The position numbers and the translations under genes are program-made. 64,000 nt of DNA from Dolomedes plantarius (taxonomy: Eukaryota > Arthropoda > Arachnida > Araneae > Dolomedidae), in contig OU015498.1 in the NCBI GenBank assembly GCA_907164885.2, positions 91,753,733 through 91,817,732 on the forward strand, given 5' to 3'. The stretch's first letter is position 1, and every line of letters begins with the position of its first letter. Below the pieces are notes generated by a model that worked only from the letters and a program-made list of their open reading frames with translations, made no database searches and was not told where the DNA came from. Shown piece by piece: positions 45,350 to 57,567 of the stretch.

Positions 45350-45800
45350 GTTCACACAGACATACTCTTGTGGAGAAGAGGATGATTTCAGCCTGGTGGT
45401 GTCGGCTGTAGTGAATAGAAAGAAATGAGCCTAATGTTGTCGGTCTTGTGTAGAAGAGAATGACATTATCCTGGTGGTGTCGGTTGTAGTGAATAGAAAG
45501 AAATGAGCCTAATGTTGTCAGCTCTTGTGTAGAAGAGAATGACATCATCCTGGTGGTGTCGGCTGTAGTGAATAGAAAGAAATGAGCCTAATGCTGTCAG
45601 CTCTTGTGTAGAAGAGAATGACATCAGCCTAGTGTTGTCGGCTGTAGTGAATAGAAAGATGTAAGCTCTTGCGTAGAAGAGGATGACTTCCACTTGGTGT
45701 TTTCGTCTGTGACATAGAGAAATAAATGAGCCTGATCATGACCTCTTGTGGAGAAGAGGATTACTTCAGCCCAGTGTTGTCGGCTGTGATGAAATATATG
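45350..45800. repeat. 79 bp minisatellite, about five copies
   Basis: The anchor GTGTCGGCTGTAGTGAATAG occurs with starts at 45400, 45478, 45557 and 45636, that is every 78-79 bp, and more diverged copies extend to about 45800. Each copy has GAGCCTAATGTTGTC and GTAGAAGAGAATGACAT. Three overlapping minus-strand frames across it are periodic translations of the repeat and not evidence of a gene. Confidence 0.85.
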
Positions 45801-46939
45801 TGAGACTGATGATTTCGAGTTGCTGTATGATAAAACTGATGAAGTTGTACCGAGTTGCAAAGTTCTGTATAAGGACTGTGATTCATTACACGTGTTAAAA
45901 AAATTCAGTTCCAAAATTTCATTTTTTGAATAAATGTCGGAAAAAATTTTAGTCCGTGCACGCAAATTTTGCTAGTCCTTTTCCCCAGACGAAAATGAGA
46001 CCGTTGATTCGTTTCTAAAAGCTAAGTCAAAATTTAATCGGTTTGGAGGGCAGTTTTAGCTGTTTTTCACATTTCATTTTCTGTTCTTCGGATTGGGGGT
46101 TGCCAGACGGATCCGAGGTTTCCGGAATGTCTTCAGTCCGGATATACTCAAGACCGCCAGTTAAGAATCAGTCCATGAGGGAGTACCTACGCTTAGGAAG
46201 TTTAAGAAATTTTTATTGAGCTTTCGGGGGTTTTCGGGGAGGTTTAGGAGGTCTTGCCATGAAATATTCATCTTTAGAACTTTGTGGGGTAATTTCGTAA
46301 CAAAGATCGCTCTCATCTTCAGCAAGATGCTAGCCAGCCTCCTTTACAATTTTCGCTTTCATTTTCTTTTCTCCGATAAAAGTGTATAGATGGAGGATTA
46401 TAATACCTGCAAGGAAAAAAGCAATATGTGTCCCACAAAGAATACAAGAACACAGCCATTTTAAGAAATAGCATGGCGAATGATGGATTTGTGGATAACT
46501 CAAAATAAACGTCAAAAATTTTTTTAAAAATGCCAATAATATAAGAAAAACTGAGAGCCTAGTCGTATAAAACGGTAGAAAAGTCGACGAGTTTTTAGAG
46601 GCTTAAACCGTCACAAATGATGCGTTCGGTTAAAATGACGACTTTAGAAAACAGCTGTTGCGTAGCAGTTCTGTTATAGCAATGTGTTGATATACTGTTG
46701 ATGGTTAACAATGCAAAAAACTGTTTACTCTTATCCCAACAATGAGAAAACAGTGTCTACTGAACAGTGCCTTTGGTATTTTGTTTCTTTTTGTCAGTTA
46801 ATAAAATTTTCCTTTTGCATGTGTTGGCAGTGTGGCCATTATTAAATCCTTGCTTTCCTATGCAAGAATGCAAGAGCAAACTTGGCATGATCTGCCATAA
46901 ATTGAAAGAAATTAAAAAAATAAGTTTTAACATAAATTT
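45801..46939. other. Spacer, nothing recognised
   Basis: No supported gene; short frames at 46330-46536 and 46757-47038 lack motifs. Confidence 0.5.
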
Positions 46940-47935
46940 TGTTGACTGAAAAGCAACTTCACGCGATCGACCCCGCTGATGTAGTCGCTTCAGCCTCAGC
47001 TGTGATTCTGGACGGCAGCACATCTGGACCAGAATCACTGCTGAGGCGGAAGCAACTCTCGTCAGTAAAGATGATGTTCTTTACTGTCGAGAACTACGCT
47101 GGTATTCAGTTCTTAAGGCTTCTGTGTACTAACCCTATTGGATTTGCTCACCTCAATGTTAACCCATAGAGAACATTTGTCCAAGGATTGCCGACATAGA
47201 TTCAAAGATTTTTTTTAAACTGTACTTGTAATAGGGAAAGAAATTTTACACCTTGGAGCATATTTCATTCTTTAAAAAAAATAACTTTTTTAAAATTAAA
47301 TTTTTCGAGAAAAAATCTAGTGCAGTGTGTTTCAAAAGCTTATAAATTCCTTTGGGGGGACGAAATTTATAAAATGAATCCCGTTTTAAGGTGCAGAAAG
47401 GTTCAGGCTATCTGAAACTACCATTTTTATTGGATTATCAGCATTTGTGTAGCTGTCAATAATAGACAAATTTTCTCCATAGGTTAACATTGAGTTGATC
47501 GAATCCAATAGGGTTAATACACAGTAGCCCTAAGCTCTATGCATCACTGTATAAGGGGTGCCGATGGCTAGCTGTTAACGGTATACAGCGTACAGACTGG
47601 CGGTCAAACAGTCCACCTCGATCAAGTCGTCTAGCCACTGTAAACCACGAAACGTGGGTTGCGGAACTGCCCTGCAGATGCTTTGCAAAAGCTGTTGCTG
47701 TGTGTCGACGATTTCTCTTAGCCTGTGCGGTATAAAGCGGTCATCAATAGCCGTTGTTTTTCTTTTGCAGCTGACCACTCCCAACTCTTCACACTGCTGT
47801 ACCTGTCGTTTGAAATGCCGTCCATGTCCGCTAAACGACACTAGGGACGACATTAAATTCGGCAGCCACACTCCTCAAACTTCGACCTTCCTCCAGCATC
47901 TCAATGATTCTACCGCGTCTAAAATCGTCTAAAAT
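46940..47935 (-). pseudogene. Tc1-family transposase split by a MITE
   Basis: On the minus strand from 47935, frameshifted frames contain PRNILDDFRRGRIIEMLEEG, an SLRSVAAEFNVVPS helix-turn-helix and ATTAIDDRFIPHR. After the MITE (47112-47540), the minus strand at about 47060-46980 reads TDESCFRLSSDSGPDVL, the first catalytic Asp of the DDE domain. The MITE lies between the DNA-binding half and the catalytic half. The rest of the catalytic domain is missing. Confidence 0.7.
47112..47540. mobile_element. Complete TTAA-type foldback MITE (family M) inside a Tc1
   Basis: Left end TTAAGGCTTCTGTGTACTAA; the reverse complement of the right end is CTTAGGGCTACTGTGTATTA, and the inner blocks (GTTAACCCATAGAGAACA) match the family. 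Edges TTAA and CTAA may be a target duplication. Confidence 0.8.
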
Positions 47936-49444
47936 GTTTCTTGGTAGCTATTTCGGAGTCTGCAATACGGGATGAAACTCACTGAACGTCTATCACGATC
48001 GTACGCAGAGTTCGGAAATCTGAAAGAATTCCTTAACTTCCGGTTTTATCGTTTATTCTCTACGACGTCACGTCTGACGTCAAGATTCCAAAACTTGAAT
48101 ATGCACTAGCGTTCTACAGAATATCCTCCAATATGTAAATTGTGACAAGTTATATCATTTTGATTTTCGGGTTGTAACCTTTAAAAATAGAGTGTTCCCT
48201 AAGTTTTACACTCGAGCTAGAATATGTGGTACAGCGAGTTAGAATATGTGGTTAGATCATCAGGTTGGCTTTTCGGGTTCCAGGACAACTCCGGCCTACA
48301 AGGCCTATGACCAGGAGAGCTCCGACTCTCTGGCACTCCAAAAACAGATTTCTGCATCTTGGACTCTTGCTGTCTATCTTTATACTGTCGGCGAATTCAA
48401 AGGTATTTCTCTGGCGTTTGAAGTGCTGGTAAGTGTTCGAAATTTATGAGATTCCAACCGTTACTATAGCGTCAAAATCTGATGAGACCTCGAAACATTC
48501 TGGGATTTATGCGTTCTATAACGTCGAAAACCGCACATTACAAGAACTTTATGGTCTCTTATCCAAGAGTTTATGAGGATATTTCACGATTTTCTATCGG
48601 TTAAAGGATATATATAAAAGTTCTCGCAAGGTATGTTCATGAAACGGATTTTAGCTTTCCTTTGTTCTACTTTCATTAAATTGGATTCAGAATTTTTGAT
48701 TTAAAGTAATAATTTTTGAAAGGAAGCAATAATTGCCCCCACCCACCAAAAAAACCTTTCTAAGTGATTAAAAGTTTTATAAAGAGAACTTTTTATAAAT
48801 CAAAGACTAATTATTTTTTAAAAAATTTCTACGTACAAAAGTCAAAATATTATGCTAATATACCAACGTATTCAGCGTATACATCGAAAACTAAAATATG
48901 CTCTATATTTTGCTTTTGAAACTTTTTGAAGCAAATTTCAAATTGTTTGAGTACTATAAAATACATAGGCATCTTATATAAAGATATCTTTTGAAGAAAA
49001 AAAAATGAATCATTACGAAATGTGTGTAAAAAGAAATTATAAAATTTTTGCCTTACACCTCTATAATGCAATAAAAAGTGAAAGAAAAGAATAAAAAATC
49101 ATAAGAAAAAATTAATCAAAAAAAGAAAATAAAGAAAGGACAAAAAATTAAAGAGAACATTTTTTTTCACTAATGAGATACTATGCTGTTTTTACACGGA
49201 ACATATGCCAAAAGCGTTGTTTAACGGTTGCATGATAACACAGCATTTATCAGGGGGCGACTGTATCATTATGTTAAATTAATGTAACTGTTGTTAACAG
49301 ACGTAATTTATGTGGCGGCTAACTGTAGGATTAAAATGCTTACTTGTTTCTCACTTTCGGCAAAATAATATCTTAATAATGCTTATTAAAAAACTTCAAA
49401 CAGACCTCTATGGTAATTCCTTTCACGAAATTCCTTAGCCTGAA
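47936..49444. other. Intergenic stretch, no gene recognised
   Basis: Short frames (48246-48449, 48850-49071) have no motif. The first 100 bp may be 5' non-coding DNA of the Tc1 element. Confidence 0.5.
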
Positions 49445-49620
49445 GCCAGGTTATGGCCGAATGTCTAGGGCGCTTGCATTCCGTTTAGATCATGTGGGTT
49501 CGAGCCCCATTGTTGGCATGGATGTTTGCAGCTGTTCGAAATCGGCTTTAAACTGTAGGTCCCGGTCTAATTAGCCCTCGTGTAGCAAAAATTTAACCAT
49601 AGCGCTCCCAACCAAACCTT
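49445..49620 (+). repeat. tRNA-derived SINE, family A, copy 3
   Basis: Plus-strand copy with head GGCCGAATGTCTAGGGCGC, B box GGGTTCGAGCCCC, body GCTGTTCGAAATCGGC and GTGTAGCAAAAATTTAACCA, and tail CCAACCAAACC. Confidence 0.8.
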
Positions 49621-50619
49621 ATCCTGAAGAGTTTCAATTTTGTGAAATAACTACACTAACATTTTCCTATGTATTGCAAAAACCGTGAGCTTGTCTGAAG
49701 TTAAAACGTAGCCAAAAATTTCCTTAAAATATGGACATGAGTTACCGAGTTTTACGTAACTTTGATTCTACTTCGCACTGTTATTCATGATTAAGTTCAA
49801 ACTCCACAGCTGTCAGCTGTCAGCCAAAAAATGGAATTTTTTTTTTTTTTGCGTGAGTCCAAACAATTTTATTTTCAGAAAAAAACGAAACCAAATCTGT
49901 CACGTGGCTCTACGCCGCGGAAAGAGAGAAGAAAAGATGACGCTTGAATTATTTTTTGAAAACTGGAAATTCCACCCAAACTGCTGTCATCAGTAGTATT
50001 CTTTGTTGAGTACTGACAGGCTACTTCTCACAATTATGAGAAATACTCAAATCTGGTTAATGAATTATGAACAACTTTTATAGACTATATAGACGAATTA
50101 AATTATCTCGAAATAAATAGTCATTTGCATACAATATGAAAACTAGATAAAATTCTTTATTATGTATGACTAGTATGCGACCCAGAAAGTCGTGGGTGTA
50201 TGATTTTGTCAAAATGCCATAAAAGTCAGTATTTTAATATGTCTGTAATATAAACTAGAAAGTGGTAACATTTATTATATAAGTTATAATTTTTGCCTGT
50301 TTTAATATTGATCTATTAAAAACAACCCTTCTTTTAAAAATCAAAATATCAGCAATATTGAAGTTAAAGTTTAAACTATATCTTACTCAATAAAATTTCA
50401 GTAACTGTAGATAAAAGATGTCATTAACATTCCATGTTTAACTTTTGAATAAAAATACTGTTTAGAATAAAAATATATTGTTTCTGAATCCCTGTTCAAA
50501 TAATACATTATTAATGCGTACTAATGTGAAACAGACTTTACGAATTCTTTTCGGTAAAATTTATCACGTAGAAGAATTTTAATTTTGGGAAATTATACCG
50601 ATGAGCATATCTACACATA
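49621..50619. other. Intergenic stretch, no gene recognised
   Basis: AT-rich spacer without a supported frame. Confidence 0.55.
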
Positions 50620-50826
50620 GTCCGGTAGCTTATAGCTGTATTTTAAGATTACCGTTACTTGGCGGATAAAAGCACCAAATTTGTTTATGAAGGTACCTTA
50701 GAATAAAGACCTTAATCAAGACAGTTTAATATACTAATAAAAGTTAGCCTAGGAGCCCTCTGGAATTTCTAAAAATTTTCATGTACAGCACTAAAATCCA
50801 AAATGGCCGACTACGACCAAATATCA
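50620..50826. repeat. Left TIR of TE-B
   Basis: Inverted partner of 57568-57738. It includes an insertion of about 30 bp after GAAGGTACCTTA. Confidence 0.8.
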
Positions 50827-51394
50827 TGTGTGAATCTTTCTTTTCGAGACACCACTACTGCAAAAACCATAAAAAAAAAGGAGATTTGTGATGTTGTGTT
50901 GCAGAAGTTGACCATCGCAACACATTGATTAAACAGGTTATAGATGTCATTAGACAAACTATTCAATTCCTTAATCCAGGACCAGTAACAGTCATTAATT
51001 TAATCAACCTCTGTTTGCCCTAAGTTTGTACAGTAGAAATGGCCGAACACTCATGGTGAGCGACTTCAAGTGGTTATTCTAGATGGACTGCACATTGAAA
51101 TGGCCCTCTGGAATACATTGGGAGATGTCTTGGAAGGATCTGGCTGGACCACTGCCCTTGTAGATGCATAAGTGGCATCCTTTGGCAAGGCTAAATGTTA
51201 CTTAAAGGCAGCACACTTAACTCGAACTAGGCATTCTCATCAAATCACTCTAATGGCCCTGCACAATCTCCAGTATGAAGCTTTCCTACTCTCTGAGAGC
51301 CCCAAAGATGAAGTGTCTGAAATAGACTGGAGAAACGCATGCAGAAAAGGAGTCCAACTTTCATGTATTGAGACTTGATCATGGAGTATGAAAC

Positions 51395-52269
51395 TGTAGC
51401 GAACTGAGGTTCGTAGTGTCAACCAGAAGATGATTTAAACACACCAGGTATACATCACTCATTTCATAAACAAAACAAATGCAATTTATTAATCAAATTG
51501 ATGATGATGAGATATGTACACTGCACAGATGTAAGATGAACTTCGTAACTTAGGTAATCACACTCGATTTAATCGGCGTGGGGCGGAGTAAGAACACAGA
51601 AGTCCGCTAGGCTAGCAGAACTGGCTCTGCTTCAATGATGAAGAAACGGCACTTCTCCTGACGGGAAAGGGCTCCCCAATAATATCAACGGCGGTGATCA
51701 CTGCACGCACCCGGTAGCGATGAAAATATTAAATTAAGGAGAAAGGACTCCTCACTGGAAAATAAGGTAGCAAAGGCTCCTTCCACAAAGACTGGTCTCC
51801 GACAAATTAGTGGAGTATGTTTACTCCTGCAGGAACTAGATCATCGCTGCAAACAGTCACAAGGGACTCTGAACCGGTAAGGGCGGCAAACCCGGCTGCT
51901 CTTAAAACTCGATCCGCTACGTGTCAGGAACTAAAAGACGCAAGCCACGACTGAGGGGTCCATTCTCTTTTTATAGAAGAACCTCCACCGGATATTGCAT
52001 CACTCTCCAGAAAGTCGAACGATCTAGAACAAGTGAGCAACGGAAATGGGTTTCCTGGGGCGATAATGAAATATTTTCCCCGGGTCTAAAGCGGCCGCCT
52101 TTTTAGTTTGTCCTCCAAGCCACTTCAAAGAGTCTCAAAGGGCCGCTTCGGTAAAATGCGAAAGGCACGAGTCCTTTTGTTTAGGCACGCGACGCCTCCA
52201 GGATGCTGCTTAACAATTGATAGTTCATGAATGAAAGCACCTGGGGCCTCCTGTCATTTATAACCAACA
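51395..52269 (-). repeat. Inserted block, possible solo LTR
   Basis: It is more GC-rich than its surroundings and splits the TE-B coding region between the LSCIET block and AHREKNCSLYVA. On the minus strand it would run from TGTTGGTTATAAATGACAGG to CTCAGTTCGCTACA, with AATAAATTGCAT near its 3' end. TG...CA ends and the polyadenylation signal suggest an LTR. No matching target duplication was found, so the borders are uncertain. Confidence 0.35.
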
Positions 52270-53870
52270 TCAGCGGTGTCACCCAGTGGCGATGACTAAA
52301 TCAAGAAAAATGACCATGTCCCCTAAGGTTCTGTGGAACAAGTCTATCGGATGAACAAAAGGAAAATTGCCGTCAGCATATTGCCACCTAAGTCGTCGGA
52401 AATCTTTTGATGGGTCTCAGGCCGAGATAGAAGAATTTCTTTTGTTAACGGAGAGGTTGAAATGCAATACTCTACAAAACCCTTATACTAATTTTCATTA
52501 GAGCTCACAGGGAAAAGAACTGTAGTCTTTATGTTGCTGTCTTAGAGGAACTTACACCACTATTCTTTGCCTTGGATCCTGCAAACTACTCAAAAGGGAA
52601 GCCTGTCCACATCAGGGATATGAAGTACTTGCCTGACGCTATCAAGAATCAGTTTGAGCGATGTTCTAACTGGGACATTTCAAAAACATTCAACACATTT
52701 TCTACAATACCATTCGATCAGGCTCACGAACAAGAGAACATAATTGAGAAAGGTTCGAGTGGGGTTGTTGGGATCACAGTAAACCCTGTTGCTTTCTGAC
52801 GATGGATGCTTTCAGGGCCTGAGATTGCCAGAATGATCAAACAGTTTGAAGAAGAATGCATTTTGGATAATGATGACACAGATAATCCCAAGAATTTCCA
52901 ACATCATGAGCAGGGACTTTCATCACAGAAGAACTTTCAGCAACAGGTTGTTAGTCTATGTAAAACCATCAATGAAATGGGCTATTCCTTCTTGGATGAT
53001 TTCCCTAATCTAGTAAGTCTTCACAGTCGCAATTACGCAAGTGAGTCGATGGTTGTAACCTTACGCACCTTGGCGGACATAGGCAAACGGCAGTATCAGG
53101 ACGTCAAGAATGTGCTTGATGAGCGCATTCTCTGTATACATGACCCAATCAAGAATTCTCTTGCACTCTTGAAGAGAACAAAGCATAAAGTAACATCTCA
53201 TCAAGGAAAGAGGCTGAAAGTGCTTCAAAACAATGTGGAACTATTTAACCAACTATATATATATATACCTATGAAGAACCGGGAATCTGATTTGGATGAG
53301 TTTTTTGCGCATGAGAAACAGTTATTCCCTCCTTCCATTTCAGACTTTGGTAAGCTTCATTTGCCAACCAACAAGGCTGGGATACTGCAGTGTCTTGAGC
53401 ATCCAGGTCAATCGGAGCCCCCTTCAACCTATGACTCCAAATTTCTGGACGGTGTTGTCATCGTTCACTGCCTGCTCACTACTAGTGTAGACACCTTTAA
53501 TCAGTATGCCGATAAGGTATTTCTACCTTACCTTCTCATAAGCAGCTGGAGATGCCCAAAGGCTAGATGTTGTTTCGGACACCTGCATTCCAGACAGTTT
53601 AAGGAGTATACCCGGGAAAAAAGAGGTAAGGGGATTCGAAGGAAAGTATCTGGCAACGCCAAACTGCTACGAAATTGGATGGACTTTCTCCGTGACTCAA
53701 TGAACAAGAAGGAACTGTTAAATTTTTTGACTTCCAAAGTTGTAAAGTTCAACTGGCCACCAGGCAAAGATGTATATGTCACAAGAGGGAATGCAGTTGC
53801 ACAAATCGGTTAGAACACAACCATGGAAAACTGCAGTCATGAAGGGGCAGACACGAGGCTTCCTGTTCAT

Positions 53871-56470
53871 TAGGGCGGAGCGTAAAAAAAAAGTTTTCGA
53901 TTTCGGTTTTGCCCTAGTGCGGAAAAGTTGGGTACTGGTGGGTAGGTCACGTATACAAAGTTTTGGGAAAAATAAAAAATATCTTCCGTCTCCATTTCGG
54001 CCGTGATTTTTAGCAGATTTTTACCATATAGTAAAAAATGTGTATTTCCATTGTTTTGTATGCAACTCATCATTTTGTTCTTAAATAAAATACAGAGGTA
54101 ATTCGAAACTTAATACAGAAAGGCAGCAGCTGACACACTGCGTGCAGAAAGGTAAAGAAATATTTTGGCATGAAAACATTGTCGACAACAACTTTAGAAA
54201 CGAAGCTTAAAACCTTCGTAAAAGACTCACGGAAATTGTTCGACATTTCTTCATGTAAGTGTGCTTCTTTTAACAAATGTTCTTGCCCAAATCATAAAAG
54301 GATTCCTGAAATGAAAAGAACTTTTCTTATAGACCAACGGGTACTTAGGCAAATGTCCATAGGCGCAGTTGACTTAAACTGAAAGCTGGTGAAACGAGCC
54401 GATAGGAAGCAGAAAGAGCCAGAAGCAGTAAATCTTAAAATAAATGTTTCGCCATCTGTTACTCCATCTAGGCTCATATTTCCTGATCCAGATTCTGAAC
54501 TTGCATTCACATAACTCCGATAGTGACACAGATTACTTGAAGCCTTCCCCATCCACATCCAGGATGACCCAATCTGAAGGGAAAATGAAGTTACGATCAA
54601 GCCGATACCCAGCAGTTGCTATAGCTTGTGGAAGAACCGGAGTTTCAGATCGGACTGGAGCCATCATTGCAAGCGCTGTTTTGGAAGATTTGGGGAGGAT
54701 TACCGAAACACACACTTTAAATGTGATTGATAGACATAAAATAAGAAGAGAGAGGGAAAAAAATTCGGAAAGAATATCAGCAAATAAAAGACAGCTGAAA
54801 CCACTGAAGGGACTTTATTTTGACGGAAGGAAGGACAAAACTCTAATGCAAGAGAGCGTAGGGGGAAAGATGTACCAGAAAACAGTCCTGGAAGAAAACG
54901 TTTCAATGATTAAGGAACCTGGAAGCAAGTACCTTGGACACATAGCACTAACCTCATCATCAGCTTTGAGTATTTCTCAAATTATGCTTCAATGCATGTA
55001 GAATAAGAATATTGACATTTATCAACTAGTAGCAATAGGGTGCGATGGATCAGTCGTTAATGCCGGCTATAAAATCGGCGTGATTCACCTTTCTGGGGAA
55101 TCCATTGGGAAACCCTTGCACTGGTTTATCTGTCACGCATATCTGCCACGTATATCTGTCACGCGTTACACGCAAATGAGTTGCCACTCCAATATTTAGT
55201 GCAGCATTTGGATGGTGGAACGAGTGGCCCTAATGCATTTTCTGGTCCTACTGGGAAAGCATTGGCAAATTGTAAAAACCTCCCAGTTGAGAGATTTGTA
55301 GAGATTTAGAGCGAATTTCGAAAATCGACATAAAGTATCTTAGCACACACAAGCGATAGCTTTGGGATATTTGTCAAGCTGTCACAAATAGAAACTGCTC
55401 ATCAAGTTTGTCACAAAAGCACCCTGGGAAAATGTCTCATGCACGTTGGCTAACAACTGCAAATCGAATGAAGCGTTTATACATTAACTCGTCAGAGCTT
55501 TCAAACCGACTTCAAACTCTGGCAGAGTTCATCATGAAAGTGTACCCACCTATGTGGTTTACAGTAAAATTAAATCCATATTGCACGTATGGTCCACGAA
55601 ATTTGTGGAAGACAATAAACGTCTCACGCTATCTTAAAAACGATTTAAAGACTGTGGTCGATCCCATTATCCAGAGAAATGGCTATTTTGGCCACCCGGA
55701 AGCAATAATATTGTCAATGGTCACAAACGACAGACAGTCCATTCGAGAACTTGGACTACGTAGGATTTTCCGAGCAAGAAAAAAAAAGAAAGAAATCAGA
55801 CACTACAACATTTCGTCACTCAACTTCGAGGCAGTTTCATATATAGACCTTATTGATTGGCAGAAATGCAATTTGACGGAACCCCCGAAAACACCTCACT
55901 TGAAAGAAGATGATTTGAGAAATTTGATTTCCAGTGGATAGTCTGTAGCTCAACACCTTGGAAGTCTAAAATTCCCTTGCCACACACAAAGTGTTCAACG
56001 TTTCATGAAACTAGTAACAGAGGTTTCTGCGGCTGTGTGTGGAGAAAATAAGTGTGACGGTTTAGTTAGAACCCGAACAGAGTCGAGAAAAGCTATGCTA
56101 TCATTTGTAATCAAATGCGAGTACCGAGTAAAACTGGAATAACTGCAAGGGCAAAGGAGTTATGTGCCGATACGGTTGGGTGGATAAGTGGGCACGGGTG
56201 GAACTCGCAATGCAGCCACCTCCCCATGGTGAGTTCTGGGTTTTTTCTGAATTTTATTTCAGAAAAAGCGAAAAGCTGCATACAAAACAATGGAAATACA
56301 CATTCTTAGCTGTATGGTAAAAATCTGCTAAAAATCACGGCCGAAATGGAGACGGAAGATATATTTTGTTTTTCCCAAAACTTTGCATACGTGACCTACC
56401 CACCAGTACTCAACTTTTCCGCACTAGGGCAAAAACAAAATCGAAAACTTTTTTTTTACGCTCCGCCCTA
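53871..56470 (+). mobile_element. Nested 2.6 kb DNA transposon with 194 bp TIRs and 8 bp target duplication
   Basis: CTGTTCAT is duplicated exactly at 53863-53870 and 56471-56478. The ends read TAGGGCGGAGCGTAAAAAAA and, inverted, the same. The inverted repeats (53871-54064 and 56277-56470) look over 90% alike by eye. Removing the element and one target copy joins the TE-B coding region in frame across the insertion (codons for ADTR then DTDV). It encodes its own broken transposase-like protein. Its flawless target duplication shows it is younger than TE-B. Confidence 0.92.
54165..56256 (+). pseudogene. Transposase-like protein of the nested element, broken
   Basis: Frames in order: KTFVKDSRKLFDISSCKC and CSCPNHKRIPEMKRTFL (54200-54345; a Cys-rich stretch that may bind zinc), an acidic/serine linker (54500), SRYPAVAIACGRTGVSDRT and GLYFDGRKDKT (54600-54845), LVAIGCDGSVVNAGYKIGVI (55027), QHLDGGTSGPNAFSGPTGKA (55202), then 55408-55941 with HARWLTTANRMKRLY, PPMWFTVKLNP, NGYFGHPEAIILSMV and LNFEAVSYIDLIDW. 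Conserved Asp residues in FDGRKD and CDGS are candidates for a DDE-type active site. I recognise this as a common uncharacterised protein family of arthropod genomes but cannot assign a superfamily; the 8 bp duplication fits hAT-like or KDZ-like groups. At least five frameshifts or stops. Confidence 0.65.
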
Positions 56471-57072
56471 CTGTTCATGTACTCCATACATTACAGCAAG
56501 GGGCAAAGAGTATCCTTGTGCTTACTGTAGACACAGATGTGATTGTCATCATTGCTGCCGCATTCTAAGAACTAATAGTGACTCAACCATTGGTCGATAT
56601 CTGGGTAGCCTTTGGCATGGGCAAGCATTACAGGTTTTACCACATCAACTCCATCTGTACAAGCTTGGGGGAGCCAAAATCACGAGCACTACCTGTGTTT
56701 CACTCATACTCTCGTTGCGACACAACCTTCGCCTTCAAAGGTAAGAGTAAGAAGTTCATTTGGGAAGCATGACAAGCATTTCAATACATCACTAATACAT
56801 TTGTGTATTTGGCCACTCATCCATTCCAACTGCTGCAAGCTGACTCACACTTCAAGAAGCTGGAATGACTGACTGTTGTTCATATGATAAAACCACTCCT
56901 CTCAGCAGAATCAACCAGATAAGAAAGGAGCTTTTTCTGTCACAGGAATCAAGCAATGGACAAATTTCCACTGACTGAGGATGCTCTTCTACAACATATC
57001 CGAAAGGCAGTTTATCAAGCAGGTATTTGGACGACCAGCACACAAACACAGCAAGTGATTCCTTCTCCGTAG

Positions 57073-57143
57073 AATTTTGCTTGGTTGGTTGGTTGGTTGG
57101 GGTTTAATGGCGCAAAGTCCAGAGAGGACAAGCTGCGCCTGGA
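57073..57143 (+). repeat. SINE fragment inside TE-B
   Basis: TTGCTTGGTTGGTTGGTTGG followed by GGTTTAATGGCGCAAAG interrupts the TE-B frame near its C terminus. TTTTGCTTGG occurs at both sides (57073 and 57145), which looks like its target duplication. The (GGTT)n tract recalls 4430-4450. Confidence 0.6.
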
Positions 57144-57567
57144 TTTTGCTTGGAATAAGGTTTCAGAGTCATGGGTACCAGTTTGGATGACTATTCTAGA
57201 GGTTTCCCGATCATGCAGGGAATTGATTAAACGTTCCTGCAAAGGAGACTGCAACAGCTTGAAATGTGGGAAAGACAATCTGGACTGCTCACCACTTTGC
57301 AAGTGCAAGTGTAATTTACAAGTGTAATTTATTATAACTGTTTCATACTGAATTCTATTGAATGAATAGCTGCAAATATTTTGTTTTGTTTTGGGAACAC
57401 TTGTTAGCATTATATTTGTACTTATAATTTACTGTAATAAATTATATGGATATATTTTATTGTATTTTATTTAATATGTAGACTACACTAAGTTTGGTTT
57501 GTAGTGTACTTAGTTGGCATAAAGCTGTAATTGAAAATTAACAGTAAAATAGATTGTATCAAAAGTG

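Larger units (their letters stand above)
51054..57328 (+). pseudogene. TE-B protein: C-terminal half with nuclease-like motifs and CXC tail, broken
   Basis: Pieces in order: LHIEMALWNTLGDVLEGSGW (about 51089), KAAHLTRTRHSHQITLMALH (51202), then after an insertion ALDPANYSKGKPVHIRDM (52571) and HEQENIIEKGSSGVVGIT (52719). A 335-codon frame follows (52806-53813). After the nested element come VDTDVIVIIAAAF (56527) and SRCDTTFAFKGKSKKF (56710), where paired Asp residues and a C-D-T motif recall PIN/FEN-type nuclease active sites. It ends SWVPVWMTILEVSRSCREL and a cysteine cluster CKGDCNSLKCGKDNLDC then CKCKC (57237-57325). The N-terminal half seen in TE-A is missing. The order matches the same family of unnamed animal proteins as TE-A. 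Confidence 0.65.

Noticed and set aside
45333..45965. Three overlapping minus-strand frames with serine-rich repeated text
   Set aside because: They translate the 79 bp minisatellite; the period is not consistently divisible by three.
52572..53813. A host single-copy gene with a 335-codon exon
   Set aside because: The frame belongs to the TE-B coding region enclosed by inverted repeats, is interrupted by insertions and frameshifts, and shows no splice-site pattern that would repair it.
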